Below are positions 27,280-35,213 of a stretch of DNA of 64,000 nt, piece by piece. Within the stretch, counting starts at the first letter, position 1. Each line of letters opens with the position of its first letter. The notes below the pieces were generated by a model. The model ran no database searches and was not told the DNA's origin. It saw only the letters and a list, made by a program, of their open reading frames with translations. This DNA comes from Micromonospora chokoriensis (GTDB lineage Bacteria > Actinomycetota > Actinomycetes > Mycobacteriales > Micromonosporaceae). Both the position numbers and the translations under genes were made by a program. The DNA lies in assembly GCF_900091505.1 (NCBI RefSeq), contig NZ_LT607409.1:4588001-4652000 (forward strand), read 5' to 3'.

Positions 27280-28245
27280 ATGACGGCGGAACCGCTGGAG
27301 GTCTACCTCGAGGAGCGCGATCTGGAGCGTGGTCTGCGCGACGACGTTCGGGCCGGGCTGAGCGCCGAGCAGAAGTGGCTGCCGCCGAAGTGGTTCTACG
27401 ACGCCCGGGGCAGCGAGTTGTTCGAGGAGATCACCCGCCTTCCCGAGTACTACCCGACCCGGGCGGAGCGGGAGGTGTTGGCCGAGCGGGCACCGGACAT
27501 CGCGGCGTTGACCGAGGCCAAGACGTTGATCGAGTTGGGGTCCGGGTCGTCGGAGAAGACCCGCCTGTTGTTGGACGCGTTCACCCGCCGGGGTGGGCTG
27601 GGCACGTTCGTCCCGCTCGACGTGTCGGTCAGCGCCCTGCAGGGGTCCACCGCCCAGATCGCCGCCGACTACCCGGGCCTGCGGGTGCGGGGCATCGTGG
27701 GGGACTTCACCCGACAGTTGGACCGGCTGCCGACCGGAGGCCGACGGCTCGTGGTCTTCCTCGGCGGCACCATCGGCAACCTGCTGCCCGCCGAGCGGGC
27801 CGGGTTCCTCACGGCGATGCGCGCGACGCTGGAGGTTGGCGACTGGCTGTTGCTCGGTACGGATCTGGTGAAGGATCCGTCGGTGATCGTGCCCGCCTAC
27901 GACGACGCGGCCGGGGTCACCGCCGAGTTCAACCGCAACGTGCTCCAGGTGATCAATCGGGAGTTGGGCGCCGACTTCGACCCGGGGGCGTTCGACCATG
28001 TCGCTCTCTGGAATCCGGAGCACGAGTGGATCGAGATGCGGTTGCGGGCGACCCGGCCGATGCGGGTGCGGGTGTTGGGCATGACCGTCGACTTCGCGGC
28101 GGGGGAGGACCTGCGTACCGAGGTCTCGGCGAAGTTCCACAGGGAGGGGATCGCCGCGGAGGTGGCCGCGGCGGGCTTCGGGACGGCGGAGTTCTGGACC
28201 GATCCGGATGGGCTCTTCGGGGTCACGTTGGCGCGGGCCCGGTGA
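27280..28245 (+). CDS. egtD: L-histidine N-alpha-methyltransferase
   Basis: Trimethylates histidine with S-adenosylmethionine to hercynine, the first committed step of ergothioneine synthesis. It has 321 residues. Seen: KWLPPKWFYDARGSELFEEI near the N terminus, the SAM motif LIELGSGSSEKTRLLLDAF, and VVFLGGTIGNLLP, all characteristic of the EgtD family; the C-terminal block NPEHEWIEMRL is also conserved. The ATG has GAGGGG about eight bases upstream; a TTG 27 bases earlier is less likely. Last gene of the cluster; the lyase gene egtE is not adjacent. Confidence 0.95.
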   Translation: MTAEPLEVYLEERDLERGLRDDVRAGLSAEQKWLPPKWFYDARGSELFEEITRLPEYYPTRAEREVLAERAPDIAALTEAKTLIELGSGSSEKTRLLLDAFTRRGGLGTFVPLDVSVSALQGSTAQIAADYPGLRVRGIVGDFTRQLDRLPTGGRRLVVFLGGTIGNLLPAERAGFLTAMRATLEVGDWLLLGTDLVKDPSVIVPAYDDAAGVTAEFNRNVLQVINRELGADFDPGAFDHVALWNPEHEWIEMRLRATRPMRVRVLGMTVDFAAGEDLRTEVSAKFHREGIAAEVAAAGFGTAEFWTDPDGLFGVTLARAR

Positions 28246-28298
28246 GCCTGTTCACCCGCCTCGAACCGGGCCGCTGGTGATCGGTTAGGCTGAGCGGG

Positions 28299-28392
28299 CG
28301 AAGGGGAGTAGCCCCCAATGTCGTGGTCGACATACTGGTGTGTTCCGCATCCGGCCACGCGGCCCCGGTCTCCGGGGCGGGCGAGACCTTCG
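28299..28392 (+). promoter_or_regulatory. yybP-ykoY-type (manganese) riboswitch
   Basis: The closing stem CGAAGG / CCTTCG encloses both signature loops of the family: GGGGAGTAGC directly after the 5' strand and GGGCGAGACC directly before the 3' strand. Two internal hairpins lie between. It ends about 68 bases before a GDT1/UPF0016 gene, a classic Mn-riboswitch target. Mn2+ binding would be expected to raise expression of the exporter. Confidence 0.88.
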
Positions 28393-28460
28393 ACTCAGGC
28401 TGTTGCAGCCGGGTCGAGGGCGCCCCTGTACCTCCTCCCGGCATGAGCGGGAAGGACGTC

Positions 28461-29048
28461 ATGGAGGGATTTTTCGCCGCGCTGGTCGTCAGCTTCGGCG
28501 TCATCTTCGTCGCGGAGCTGGGAGACAAGTCCCAGTTGATGGCGTTGACCTTCGCCACGCGGTTCAAGCCGATCCCGGTGCTGATCGGCATCACTGTCGC
28601 CACGGCGGTGGTGCACCTGGCGTCGGTGGCGATCGGCGCGGGCCTCGGGGCGGTGTTGCCGACCGAGTGGATCTCCCTGGTGGCCGGTGTGGCGTTCCTC
28701 GGCTTCGGCGCGTGGACCCTGCGCGGGGACAAGCTCACCGAGGAGGAGAAGCGGAAGGCGGAGAAGACGAACAAGACCGCGCTGATCGCGGTGTCGGTGG
28801 CGTTCTTCCTGGCCGAGCTGGGTGACAAGACGATGCTCGCCACGATCACGCTGGCCACCAAGTACGGCTGGTTCGGCACCTGGCTCGGTTCCACCATCGG
28901 CATGGTGGCGGCGGACGCGTTGGCCATCCTGGTCGGTCGGATGCTCGGTCGTCGGTTGCCGGAGAAGACCATCAAGTACGGGGCGGCGATCCTGTTCGCC
29001 ATCTCCGGTCTGTGGCTGATCCTGGAGGCGGTGAACGAGCTGACCTGA
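28461..29048 (+). CDS. GDT1/TMEM165 (UPF0016) family Mn2+ exporter
   Basis: A 195-residue membrane protein with six to seven helices in two repeats, each carrying the family motif E-L-G-D-K-[S/T]: FVAELGDKSQLMAL near residue 20 and FLAELGDKTMLATI near 118. The acidic motifs form the cation path. A hydrophilic Lys/Glu loop (GDKLTEEEKRKAEKTNK) separates the halves. Family members export Mn2+ or exchange Ca2+/Mn2+ for protons. The ATG has GGAAGGA just upstream; longer in-frame starts would lie inside the riboswitch and are rejected. The upstream manganese riboswitch strongly supports Mn2+ as substrate. Confidence 0.93.
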   Translation: MEGFFAALVVSFGVIFVAELGDKSQLMALTFATRFKPIPVLIGITVATAVVHLASVAIGAGLGAVLPTEWISLVAGVAFLGFGAWTLRGDKLTEEEKRKAEKTNKTALIAVSVAFFLAELGDKTMLATITLATKYGWFGTWLGSTIGMVAADALAILVGRMLGRRLPEKTIKYGAAILFAISGLWLILEAVNELT

Positions 29049-29054
29049 GGCCTC

Positions 29055-29088
29055 AGGCCTGTTTCATACGCCAGTGAGAAACAGGCCT
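29055..29088. terminator. hairpin terminator after the exporter gene
   Basis: AGGCCTGTTTC and GAAACAGGCCT pair perfectly (11 bp) around a 12-base loop, seven bases past the stop codon. Confidence 0.75.
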
Positions 29089-29119
29089 TAGCTGCCCCGA
29101 GGGCGGGTAACGGCCCGGG

Positions 29120-29482
29120 GTGGAGCCGGCCGAGCTGTTGCGACACGGCGACCAGGTGTTGGTGGCCGTGGTGGAGGTGGCCGGCGCCCTGGTGATCTTC
29201 GTGGGCGCCGTCTGGGCGGCGGTGCGGTTCGTGGTCGAGGGGCTGCGACACCGCACCGCCGCCCGTTTCACGCCGATCCGGCTGTCGCTGGGCCGGTTCC
29301 TGACGCTCGGCCTGGAATTCCAGTTGGCGGCGGACGTGCTGCGGACCGCGGTGTCCCCGTCGTTCGAGCAGATCGGCCAACTGGCCGCGATCGCGACGAT
29401 CCGGACGGCGTTGAACTACTTCCTGGGCCGGGAGATCCGCCAGGAGCAGCGCCAGGTGGCCGAGGGGGAGCGTCACGGGTGA
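29120..29482 (+). CDS. DUF1622 family small membrane protein
   Basis: A 120-residue protein with two to three membrane helices: VLVAVVEVAGALVIFVGAVWAAV at about 13-35, then LGRFLTLGLEFQLAADVLRT and a helix through AIATIRTALNYFLGREI. The arrangement and the LEFQLAADVLRTAVSPSFEQIGQLA-like core (positions about 70-93) match DUF1622, a family without known function. Start is a GTG; the stop overlaps the start of the next small membrane protein. The two are probably translated together and may form a complex. Confidence 0.8.
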   Translation: MEPAELLRHGDQVLVAVVEVAGALVIFVGAVWAAVRFVVEGLRHRTAARFTPIRLSLGRFLTLGLEFQLAADVLRTAVSPSFEQIGQLAAIATIRTALNYFLGREIRQEQRQVAEGERHG

Positions 29483-29802
29483 TGGAAGTCCTGGTCACCG
29501 CGGTGACCGCTCTGGCCCTGGTCGTCGCCGTGGTGACAGTGCTCAGCACCGGTGCGCTGAAGACCGGCGTCCGACTGCTGCTGGACCTGCTGACGGCGGC
29601 CGGGCTGATCCGGCTGGCCGGCGATCCGGGCTGGAACGGTCTGCTCGGCGCGCTGGCGATCATCGCCCTGCGGCAACTGCTCGGCGCGGCACTGAGCGCT
29701 CCGACGCCGTGGTCCGGGCGACAATCCCCGGCCCCCTGCGCCGACGACGATTGCCACCTACCGTTGGCGCTAGGACGCGACACCGGGAAATCGGGAGGAT
29801 GA
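29482..29802 (+). CDS. small hydrophobic protein, unknown function
   Basis: A protein of about 106 residues with two to three hydrophobic stretches (LVTAVTALALVVAVVTVLS; GLLGALAIIALRQLLGAAL) and a short polar tail with two cysteines. I do not recognise a family. The ATG overlaps the stop of the DUF1622 gene by one base (a GTG three bases earlier is the alternative), which argues for coupled translation. It is likely a membrane partner of the DUF1622 protein. Coding is supported by hydrophobic periodicity and position, not by homology. Confidence 0.65.
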   Translation: MEVLVTAVTALALVVAVVTVLSTGALKTGVRLLLDLLTAAGLIRLAGDPGWNGLLGALAIIALRQLLGAALSAPTPWSGRQSPAPCADDDCHLPLALGRDTGKSGG

Positions 29803-29806
29803 CCAG

Positions 29807-30004
29807 ATGAGCCGGCACGACGAACCGAACGAGTACGGCTTCTCCGGCGCTGGCACCGCTCCCGAGCCGCCGCCCGGCGGGAAGCCCGACGAGCAGGATC
29901 GTGCCGAGGAGGTGGCGGTGCCGGGCGACGACCTCACCGCCCCCGCCGCCGAGGCGGTGGTCGAGGAGACCGAGGACCTGCCGCCCGCCGACCGTCGACG
30001 CTGA
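29807..30004 (+). CDS. small acidic disordered protein
   Basis: A 65-residue hydrophilic protein rich in Glu, Asp, Pro and Ala (EDLPPADRRR at the end). No fold, signal or membrane segment is evident. Coding is supported by a strong GGGAGGATGACC ribosome site before the ATG and by its place four bases after the previous stop, as third gene of a small operon. Function unknown. Confidence 0.6.
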   Translation: MSRHDEPNEYGFSGAGTAPEPPPGGKPDEQDRAEEVAVPGDDLTAPAAEAVVEETEDLPPADRRR

Positions 30005-30017
30005 CCGGAGTCGCCGA

Positions 30018-31364
30018 TCAGCCCTCGGCGGGCCGCTGGTAGATGTCGGGCACGCCGTCGCCGTCGGCGTCGAGCCGTTCCCGCTCCGCCACCCGGCGGT
30101 ACGCCGCGTTGCGCCGGACGAGCACCGCCGCGGCCAGCCCGGCGGAGATCACCGAACCGAGCAGCACGGCCGCCTTGACCCGGCCGTCGGTGGTGCTGTC
30201 GACGCCGAAGGCGAGGTCACCGATGAGCAGCGAGACCGTGAAGCCGATGCCGCCGAGCATCGCGATACCGAGCAGGTCGGACCAGGTGACGTCCTGGTCC
30301 AGTTCGGCCCGGGTGAACCGGGCCAGCAGGTAGGTCGAGCCGAAGATGCCGACGCTCTTGCCGAGCACCAGAGCGGCGACGACGGCGATCACCACCGGGT
30401 CGGTCAGCAGGGCCGTCAGGTCGCTGCCGCGCAGTGTGACCCCGGCGGCGAACAGGGCGAAGACCGGTACGGCGAAGCCGGCCGACACCGGGCGCCAGCG
30501 GTGCTCCAGGCGCGCGGCGAGCCCACCCTCGGCGTCGGAGGCCGATCGGTCACCGGTCGCCGTCCGGGGACCCGCCAGCACCGGGACCGTGAAGCCGAGC
30601 AGGACGCCGGCCACCGTGGCGTGCACACCGGAGGCGTGCATCAGCGCCCAGGCGGTGATCGCCAGGGGGATGAGCGCCCACTTCCAGGCACCTCCGCGCC
30701 GCACCAGAATCGCGAAGATCCCGATCGACGCCAGTGCGGCGAACAGTGCGGCGGGCTGTAGGTCGGCGGTGTAGAAGACCGCGATGATGGTGATCGCGAA
30801 CAGATCGTCGACCACGGCGAGGGTGAGCAGGAATGCGCGGAGGCCGTGGGGCAGATGTGTGCTGACCACCGCGAGTACGGCGAGCGCGAAGGCGATGTCG
30901 GTGGCGGTCGGAACGGCCCAACCGCGTAGCCCCTCTCCACCCGCGCTCAGGACGACCGCCACGTAGATCAGCGCGGGCAGCAGCATTCCGCCGAGCGCGG
31001 CGACCACCGGCAGCGCGGCCCGGCGTGGGTCGCGCAGGTCCCCGGCGACGAACTCCCGCTTGAGTTCCAGGCCCACCACGAAGAAGAAGACGGCCAACAG
31101 GCCGTCGGCCGCCCACGCGGCGACGTCCAGGTCCAGGTGCCAGGACGCGCCGCCGGGCCAGGGGACCCAGTGGGCCAGCCGGGTGTACGAGTCGGACCAC
31201 GGGGAGTTGGCCCAGACGAGCGCGACAGCGGCACCGAGCAGCAGCAGCGCGCCGCCCACGGTCTCGGTCCGCAGCACGTCGGCCAGGTGTCGGGCCTGCG
31301 GCCAGGACGACCGGGTGAACAGTCGCATCGTCCGCGGGCGCTGGTCGGATGGCGGGGTGGTCAT
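30018..31364 (-). CDS. nhaA: Na+/H+ antiporter NhaA with acidic C-terminal tail
   Basis: Exchanges cytoplasmic Na+ for external H+ in pH and salt homeostasis. It has 448 residues, longer than the roughly 390 of the E. coli protein. Seen: twelve hydrophobic segments, ADGLLAVFFFVVGLELKREF (about 86-105), PTATDIAFALAVL (152-164) and the ion-binding pair Asp186-Asp187 (LAVVDDLFA). Extra sequence is a basic/hydrophilic N terminus, an insert near RTATGDRSASDAEGG, and a tail ending DADGDGVPDIYQ. The tail has the D-x-D-x-D-G spacing of a single calcium-binding loop, unusual for NhaA. The gene converges with the preceding small operon. Confidence 0.93.
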   Translation of the reverse strand: MTTPPSDQRPRTMRLFTRSSWPQARHLADVLRTETVGGALLLLGAAVALVWANSPWSDSYTRLAHWVPWPGGASWHLDLDVAAWAADGLLAVFFFVVGLELKREFVAGDLRDPRRAALPVVAALGGMLLPALIYVAVVLSAGGEGLRGWAVPTATDIAFALAVLAVVSTHLPHGLRAFLLTLAVVDDLFAITIIAVFYTADLQPAALFAALASIGIFAILVRRGGAWKWALIPLAITAWALMHASGVHATVAGVLLGFTVPVLAGPRTATGDRSASDAEGGLAARLEHRWRPVSAGFAVPVFALFAAGVTLRGSDLTALLTDPVVIAVVAALVLGKSVGIFGSTYLLARFTRAELDQDVTWSDLLGIAMLGGIGFTVSLLIGDLAFGVDSTTDGRVKAAVLLGSVISAGLAAAVLVRRNAAYRRVAERERLDADGDGVPDIYQRPAEG

Positions 31365-31701
31365 CTGCGGGGGTCACCTCGGACGTCAGGACGGCATGAT
31401 TCCACTCGCCGACCAGGCTTCCCGGCACACCACTACGGACCCTATCCGGCTTCGCGTCCGACGGCGACCACTGGGCCGATCGGACCTCGCCTGACCGGCT
31501 TTCGACTTTTTCCTCGTTGTCGCCGCTGCCGAATGGACCGTTGTCGGGTTGGTCATCCGGATGCATGTCGCACTGCGGAAAACACTTAACTCCGGACATA
31601 AGCCTCATGAAGCGCTTTAATGGTTTCACGAGTTTAGAAACGACCTTGGGGGTTTTCGTGAAGTTCTTTGGCGTAACCGGACCGGCACGGAGGCGCGCCT
31701 G
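31365..31701 (+). promoter_or_regulatory. AT-richer promoter/leader region of the surface-polymer locus
   Basis: A 337-bp gap between divergent genes with no supported gene. Its last 200 bases are clearly less GC-rich than the rest of the window. They contain GTTTC-9-GAAAC (31623-31641), a candidate operator or hairpin, several AT-rich -10-like stretches (TTAACT, CATAAG, TTTAATGG) and a GGAGG eight bases before the kinase ATG. A regulated promoter is likely; exact elements cannot be fixed by eye. Confidence 0.5.
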
Positions 31702-33165
31702 ATGGATCTGCTCCGCCAATTGCGTCACGTGCGTAGGCACTGGTGGGTCGCGCTGGTCACGGTCATGGTGGCCCTGGGCGTCTCGGCCTTCCTGACGGTG
31801 CGCGCCCAACCCCGGTACGTCGCGTCGGTGACGTTCTTCGTCACCACCCCCAACACCGGCGTCACGGATGCCTACCAGGGTGGACTCTTCCTCCAACAGC
31901 GCGTCAAGTCGTACGCGGACCTGCTCACCAGCGACCGACTGGCACAGAGCGTGGTGGCCGAGACCCCGGTCGGCCTCACCGCGGACGAGGTGCAGCGGCG
32001 GGTGACCACCTCCACGGAGACCGGCACGGTCATGCTCCAGGCGTCGGTTACCGACACCGACCAGACCCGGGCGTTGCGCGTGACGGAGAGCCTGTCGGCG
32101 AAGTTCGTCGAACTCGTCCAGAAGGTCGAGACGACGCCCGAGGGCAAGGCGCCGATCAAGATCGAGGTGGTCAGTGGTCCCCGGGTGAGCGCCAACCCCG
32201 TGTCGCCGCAGCCGGTTCGGAACCTCACCCTCGGTGGCCTGATCGGTCTGCTCCTCGGTATCGGCCTGGCGATCCTGCGCGGTGTGGCCGACGTCCGGCT
32301 GCGCGACGCCGCCGGTCTGCAACGGGCCACCGGCAGCCCCCTGCTCGGCGAGATTCCGTTCGAGGGCAACGCCCGCAGCGCGCCGCTGATCGTGGGTGAC
32401 GCCGCAACATCCGCGCGGGCCGAGGCGGTGCGCAAGTTGCGTACCAATCTGCGTTTCGTGGATGTCCACGAGCCGGCTCGGGTCATCGCCGTGACCAGCG
32501 CCCTGCAGGGTGAGGGGAAGACCACCCTGTCCTGCAACCTGGCCATCGCCCTGGCCGAGGCGGGCTGGCGGGTGCTGCTGGTCGACGCGGATCTGCGCCG
32601 CCCGAAGGTCGACGACTACCTGGGCCTGGACGCGGGCGTCGGCCTCACCGACGTGCTCGTCGGCGACGTGCAGGTCGGCGACGTGGTCCAGCGCTGGGGA
32701 GACAAGTCGCTGCTGGTGCTGCCCAGCGGTTCCGCCCCGCCGAACCCGAGCGAGCTGCTCGGTTCCAAGGCGATGTCAGACCTGCTGCTGGCGCTCCGGG
32801 AGTCGGCGGACATCGTGATCATCGACACCGCGCCGCTGCTCGCGGTGACCGACGGCGTGGTCGTCGCCGTACAGGCGGACGGGGCGCTGCTGGTGACCCA
32901 GCAGGGTCGTACCTCGCGGACCCAGGTCGCCGCCGCCGCCCGTTCACTGCACTCGGTCTCGGTGCGTCTACTCGGCTGCGTGCTCAACATGGCGAAGGTG
33001 GCCAAGGCCGAGGCGTACCAGTACGAGGCCTACCGGGTGGTCGCCTCGACGCCCACGCAGTCGGTGCCGGCCGAACGGACCGCGTCCGGTCGGCATGTCG
33101 CGACCACCGACGGAGTCAACGGCGTCACCGATCACACCCAGGAACTCACCCGGCTGCCCCGATGA
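31702..33165 (+). CDS. chain-length determinant / bacterial tyrosine autokinase (Wzc/CpsCD type)
   Basis: Controls polymerisation and export of a surface polysaccharide by autophosphorylation. It has 487 residues. The N-terminal Wzz domain is bounded by two membrane helices (about 16-33 and 176-193) around an extracellular loop. The cytoplasmic BY-kinase domain has Walker A GEGKT (270-274), Walker A' VLLVDADLRRP (291-301) and Walker B IVIIDTAPLL (371-380). Tyr439, Tyr441 and Tyr444 form a C-terminal tyrosine cluster. First gene after an AT-rich promoter region. Its 3' end overlaps by 20 bp the end of an opposite-strand phosphatase gene, its likely counter-enzyme. Confidence 0.93.
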   Translation: MDLLRQLRHVRRHWWVALVTVMVALGVSAFLTVRAQPRYVASVTFFVTTPNTGVTDAYQGGLFLQQRVKSYADLLTSDRLAQSVVAETPVGLTADEVQRRVTTSTETGTVMLQASVTDTDQTRALRVTESLSAKFVELVQKVETTPEGKAPIKIEVVSGPRVSANPVSPQPVRNLTLGGLIGLLLGIGLAILRGVADVRLRDAAGLQRATGSPLLGEIPFEGNARSAPLIVGDAATSARAEAVRKLRTNLRFVDVHEPARVIAVTSALQGEGKTTLSCNLAIALAEAGWRVLLVDADLRRPKVDDYLGLDAGVGLTDVLVGDVQVGDVVQRWGDKSLLVLPSGSAPPNPSELLGSKAMSDLLLALRESADIVIIDTAPLLAVTDGVVVAVQADGALLVTQQGRTSRTQVAAAARSLHSVSVRLLGCVLNMAKVAKAEAYQYEAYRVVASTPTQSVPAERTASGRHVATTDGVNGVTDHTQELTRLPR

Positions 33166-33700
33166 GCGCGGCGAGGGGTCGCAGCGACCGTTCGATCTCC
33201 TCGGCGCAGCGTCGGAAGTCGGCGGCGGTGCCGCCGATCGGGTCCGGGAGGTCGTCCGCGTCCGGGGCGGCGGGTTGCAGCCGTCCCCGGGCCAGGGCGG
33301 CGGCGGCGATCGCCGCCGGCAAGGAGTCGTCGGCCGATCCGGCGGGCGGTTCGGCCGCCGCGGCCAGCCGGCCGAACTGGCGCACGGTGAACGTCCGGTG
33401 CAGCGCGGCCGGCGCCAGCGCGGTGCAGACCGAACGCTGGCGTCGGGTCGCGGTCAGCACCAGCGTCGCGTCGGCGAGGTATTCGGGGCGCAACGCCCGG
33501 GTCCGGAACGCCGCCGGGTCCGCGCCGCTGTCGGTCGCGACCTCCATGGCGTACGGGTGCATGCCCAGCCCGTCGATCGCGTCGGTGCCGGCACTGGCCA
33601 CCGTGACGGGCCGACCGGCCAGCAGTCGGCGGGCCAGGAACTCGGCCATCGGCGACCGGCACAGGTTGGCGTGGCAGACGAACAACACACGATCAGCCAT
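33146..33700 (-). CDS. low-molecular-weight protein tyrosine phosphatase
   Basis: A 184-residue phosphatase expected to dephosphorylate the BY-kinase. Active-site loop CHANLCRS (Cys9-x5-Arg15-Ser16) at the N terminus; the general-acid Asp lies in the late DDLPDPIGG motif, as in Wzb/PtpA. Start at the ATG with AGAGGAG five bases upstream; a second ATG 15 bases earlier is less favoured. Unlike the usual wzb-wzc operon, this gene faces the kinase gene and their 3' ends overlap by 20 bp, so transcripts are complementary there. It also diverges from the glycosyltransferase gene. Confidence 0.9.
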   Translation of the reverse strand: MADRVLFVCHANLCRSPMAEFLARRLLAGRPVTVASAGTDAIDGLGMHPYAMEVATDSGADPAAFRTRALRPEYLADATLVLTATRRQRSVCTALAPAALHRTFTVRQFGRLAAAAEPPAGSADDSLPAAIAAAALARGRLQPAAPDADDLPDPIGGTAADFRRCAEEIERSLRPLAALIGAAG

Positions 33701-33868
33701 CGGGGCTCCTCTCATCGACGCGGACTCGCCTGGCCGCACCGTGGGGGCGGTGCGTCGACGCCGGTGCTCGCGTGGGGAGGGGTTGCCGGCATCGTACGCG
33801 CGCGCGACGCCCGCAGGTCGTCGTGCCGCGCCGGCCGACGCTGATCCGTGCCGGACGGGGGTGTGCCA

Positions 33869-35116
33869 GTGAGGATCGGCATCCTGTCGTACCACTTTCC
33901 GCCCGAGCCGGCGTTCATCCCCGGGAGTCTCGCGGAGGAGTTGGCCGCGCGTGGGCACGAGGTTCGGGTGCTCACCGGATTCCCGGACTACCCGGGCGGC
34001 CACGTCTATCCCGGCTGGCGACAGCGATGGCACCACGAGACGCACAGTAGGCAGCTGACCGTCCGACGGGTGCCGCGCTACCCCGGGCGGGTGACGTCCG
34101 CCAAGGGCCGGACGGCCAGCTACCTGTCCTTCGCGGGCAGCGCGACGTGGGTGGCCCGGCGGTACTTCAGCGATCTGGACGCGCTCTACGTCTTCCAACT
34201 ACCGGCGACGACGTTCGCCGCCGCCGGTGTGCTCCGGTTGCTCGGACAGGTCCCGGCGGTGCTGCACGTGCAGGACGTCTGGACCCGTGACGGCGCCGAG
34301 GAGACCGGCGAGGACCGCTGGGCGGCGCGGATGGGCGGCGCGATGACCCGGATCTTTCGGACCGCGGCGCGGATCGCGGTGGCCGCGCCGTCGATGCGGG
34401 ATCTGGTGGTCGCCGCGGGCGCCGACCCGACCCGGGTACGAACGGTTCTCAACTGGACCGACGAGCGGATCTTCCACCCGGTGACGCCCGGCGTGGCTGC
34501 CCGCCACCTGATTCGCCGGGACGGTCGGTGCGTGGTGATGCACGCCGGGACCATCGGCGCGCGGCAGGGACTGGAGACCGCGGTCCGGGCGGCGGCGGCG
34601 CTGGACCGGACGATGGACCTGGTCCTCGTCGGTTCGGGCGCGGACGAGCGGCGGGTGCGGGGGCTCGCCGCCGAGCTGGGCGCGGACAATGTCCGCTTCG
34701 TGGAGCGACGGTCACCTGTCGATATGCCCGAGCTGTACGCCGCCGCCGACTACCAACTGGTCATGCTGCGCGACCTCCCGGAGTTGCGCGGCACGGTGCC
34801 GGGCAAGCTCCAGGCCGCGCTCTCGTGTGCTGCCCCGGTGGTCGCGTCGGCCGGCGGGGATACGGCCGAGCTGGTCGAACGGGCCAGGGCCGGCCTCTCC
34901 TGCCCGCCGGAGGACTGGGCGGCGCTGGCCGACCGGTTCTGGCTGGCCGCCACCATTCCGCCGCCCGCCCGGACCGAGATGGGCCGCCGAGGGCGGTCGG
35001 CCTACCTGCGGGAGATGTCGCTGCCCGCCGGGGTGGACCGGATCGAGCGACTGCTGCACGAGGCAGCGGGGCGGGCCACCGCACCGGCCACCGAACCGCG
35101 AGGAAAACTCGCTTAA
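33869..35116 (+). CDS. glycosyltransferase family 4 (WbuB-like)
   Basis: Transfers a sugar from a nucleotide donor to a lipid- or polymer-bound acceptor. It has about 415 residues of the GT-B fold. N-terminal motif ILSYHFPPEPAFIPGSLAEE; acceptor-domain segment VLHVQDVWTRDGAEETGE; C-terminal donor domain with VVMHAGTIGARQGLETAV, and the late PVVASAGGDTAELVE. These are features of WbuB/fucosamine-type transferases. Three in-frame GTGs are possible; the third is chosen since GGGGG lies eight bases upstream. It sits between the BY-kinase/phosphatase pair and the DUF4012 gene in a surface-polymer locus. Confidence 0.88.
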   Translation: MRIGILSYHFPPEPAFIPGSLAEELAARGHEVRVLTGFPDYPGGHVYPGWRQRWHHETHSRQLTVRRVPRYPGRVTSAKGRTASYLSFAGSATWVARRYFSDLDALYVFQLPATTFAAAGVLRLLGQVPAVLHVQDVWTRDGAEETGEDRWAARMGGAMTRIFRTAARIAVAAPSMRDLVVAAGADPTRVRTVLNWTDERIFHPVTPGVAARHLIRRDGRCVVMHAGTIGARQGLETAVRAAAALDRTMDLVLVGSGADERRVRGLAAELGADNVRFVERRSPVDMPELYAAADYQLVMLRDLPELRGTVPGKLQAALSCAAPVVASAGGDTAELVERARAGLSCPPEDWAALADRFWLAATIPPPARTEMGRRGRSAYLREMSLPAGVDRIERLLHEAAGRATAPATEPRGKLA

Positions 35117-35145
35117 ACGGTAATCATGTCGATACCGGCACGAAC

Positions 35146-35176
35146 TTCCCTGATACATGCTAAGAACGTCAGGGAA
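35146..35176 (+). promoter_or_regulatory. inverted repeat TTCCCTGA-15-TCAGGGAA in the DUF4012 promoter region
   Basis: Perfect 8-bp arms separated by 15 AT-richer bases, 37 bp before the GTG of the DUF4012 gene. It could be a repressor operator or a terminator of the upstream glycosyltransferase transcript; no T-run follows. Confidence 0.45.
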
Positions 35177-35213
35177 TCGACCATCTGTCCGATTCCCCGG
35201 TTGGGAGTGTGGT

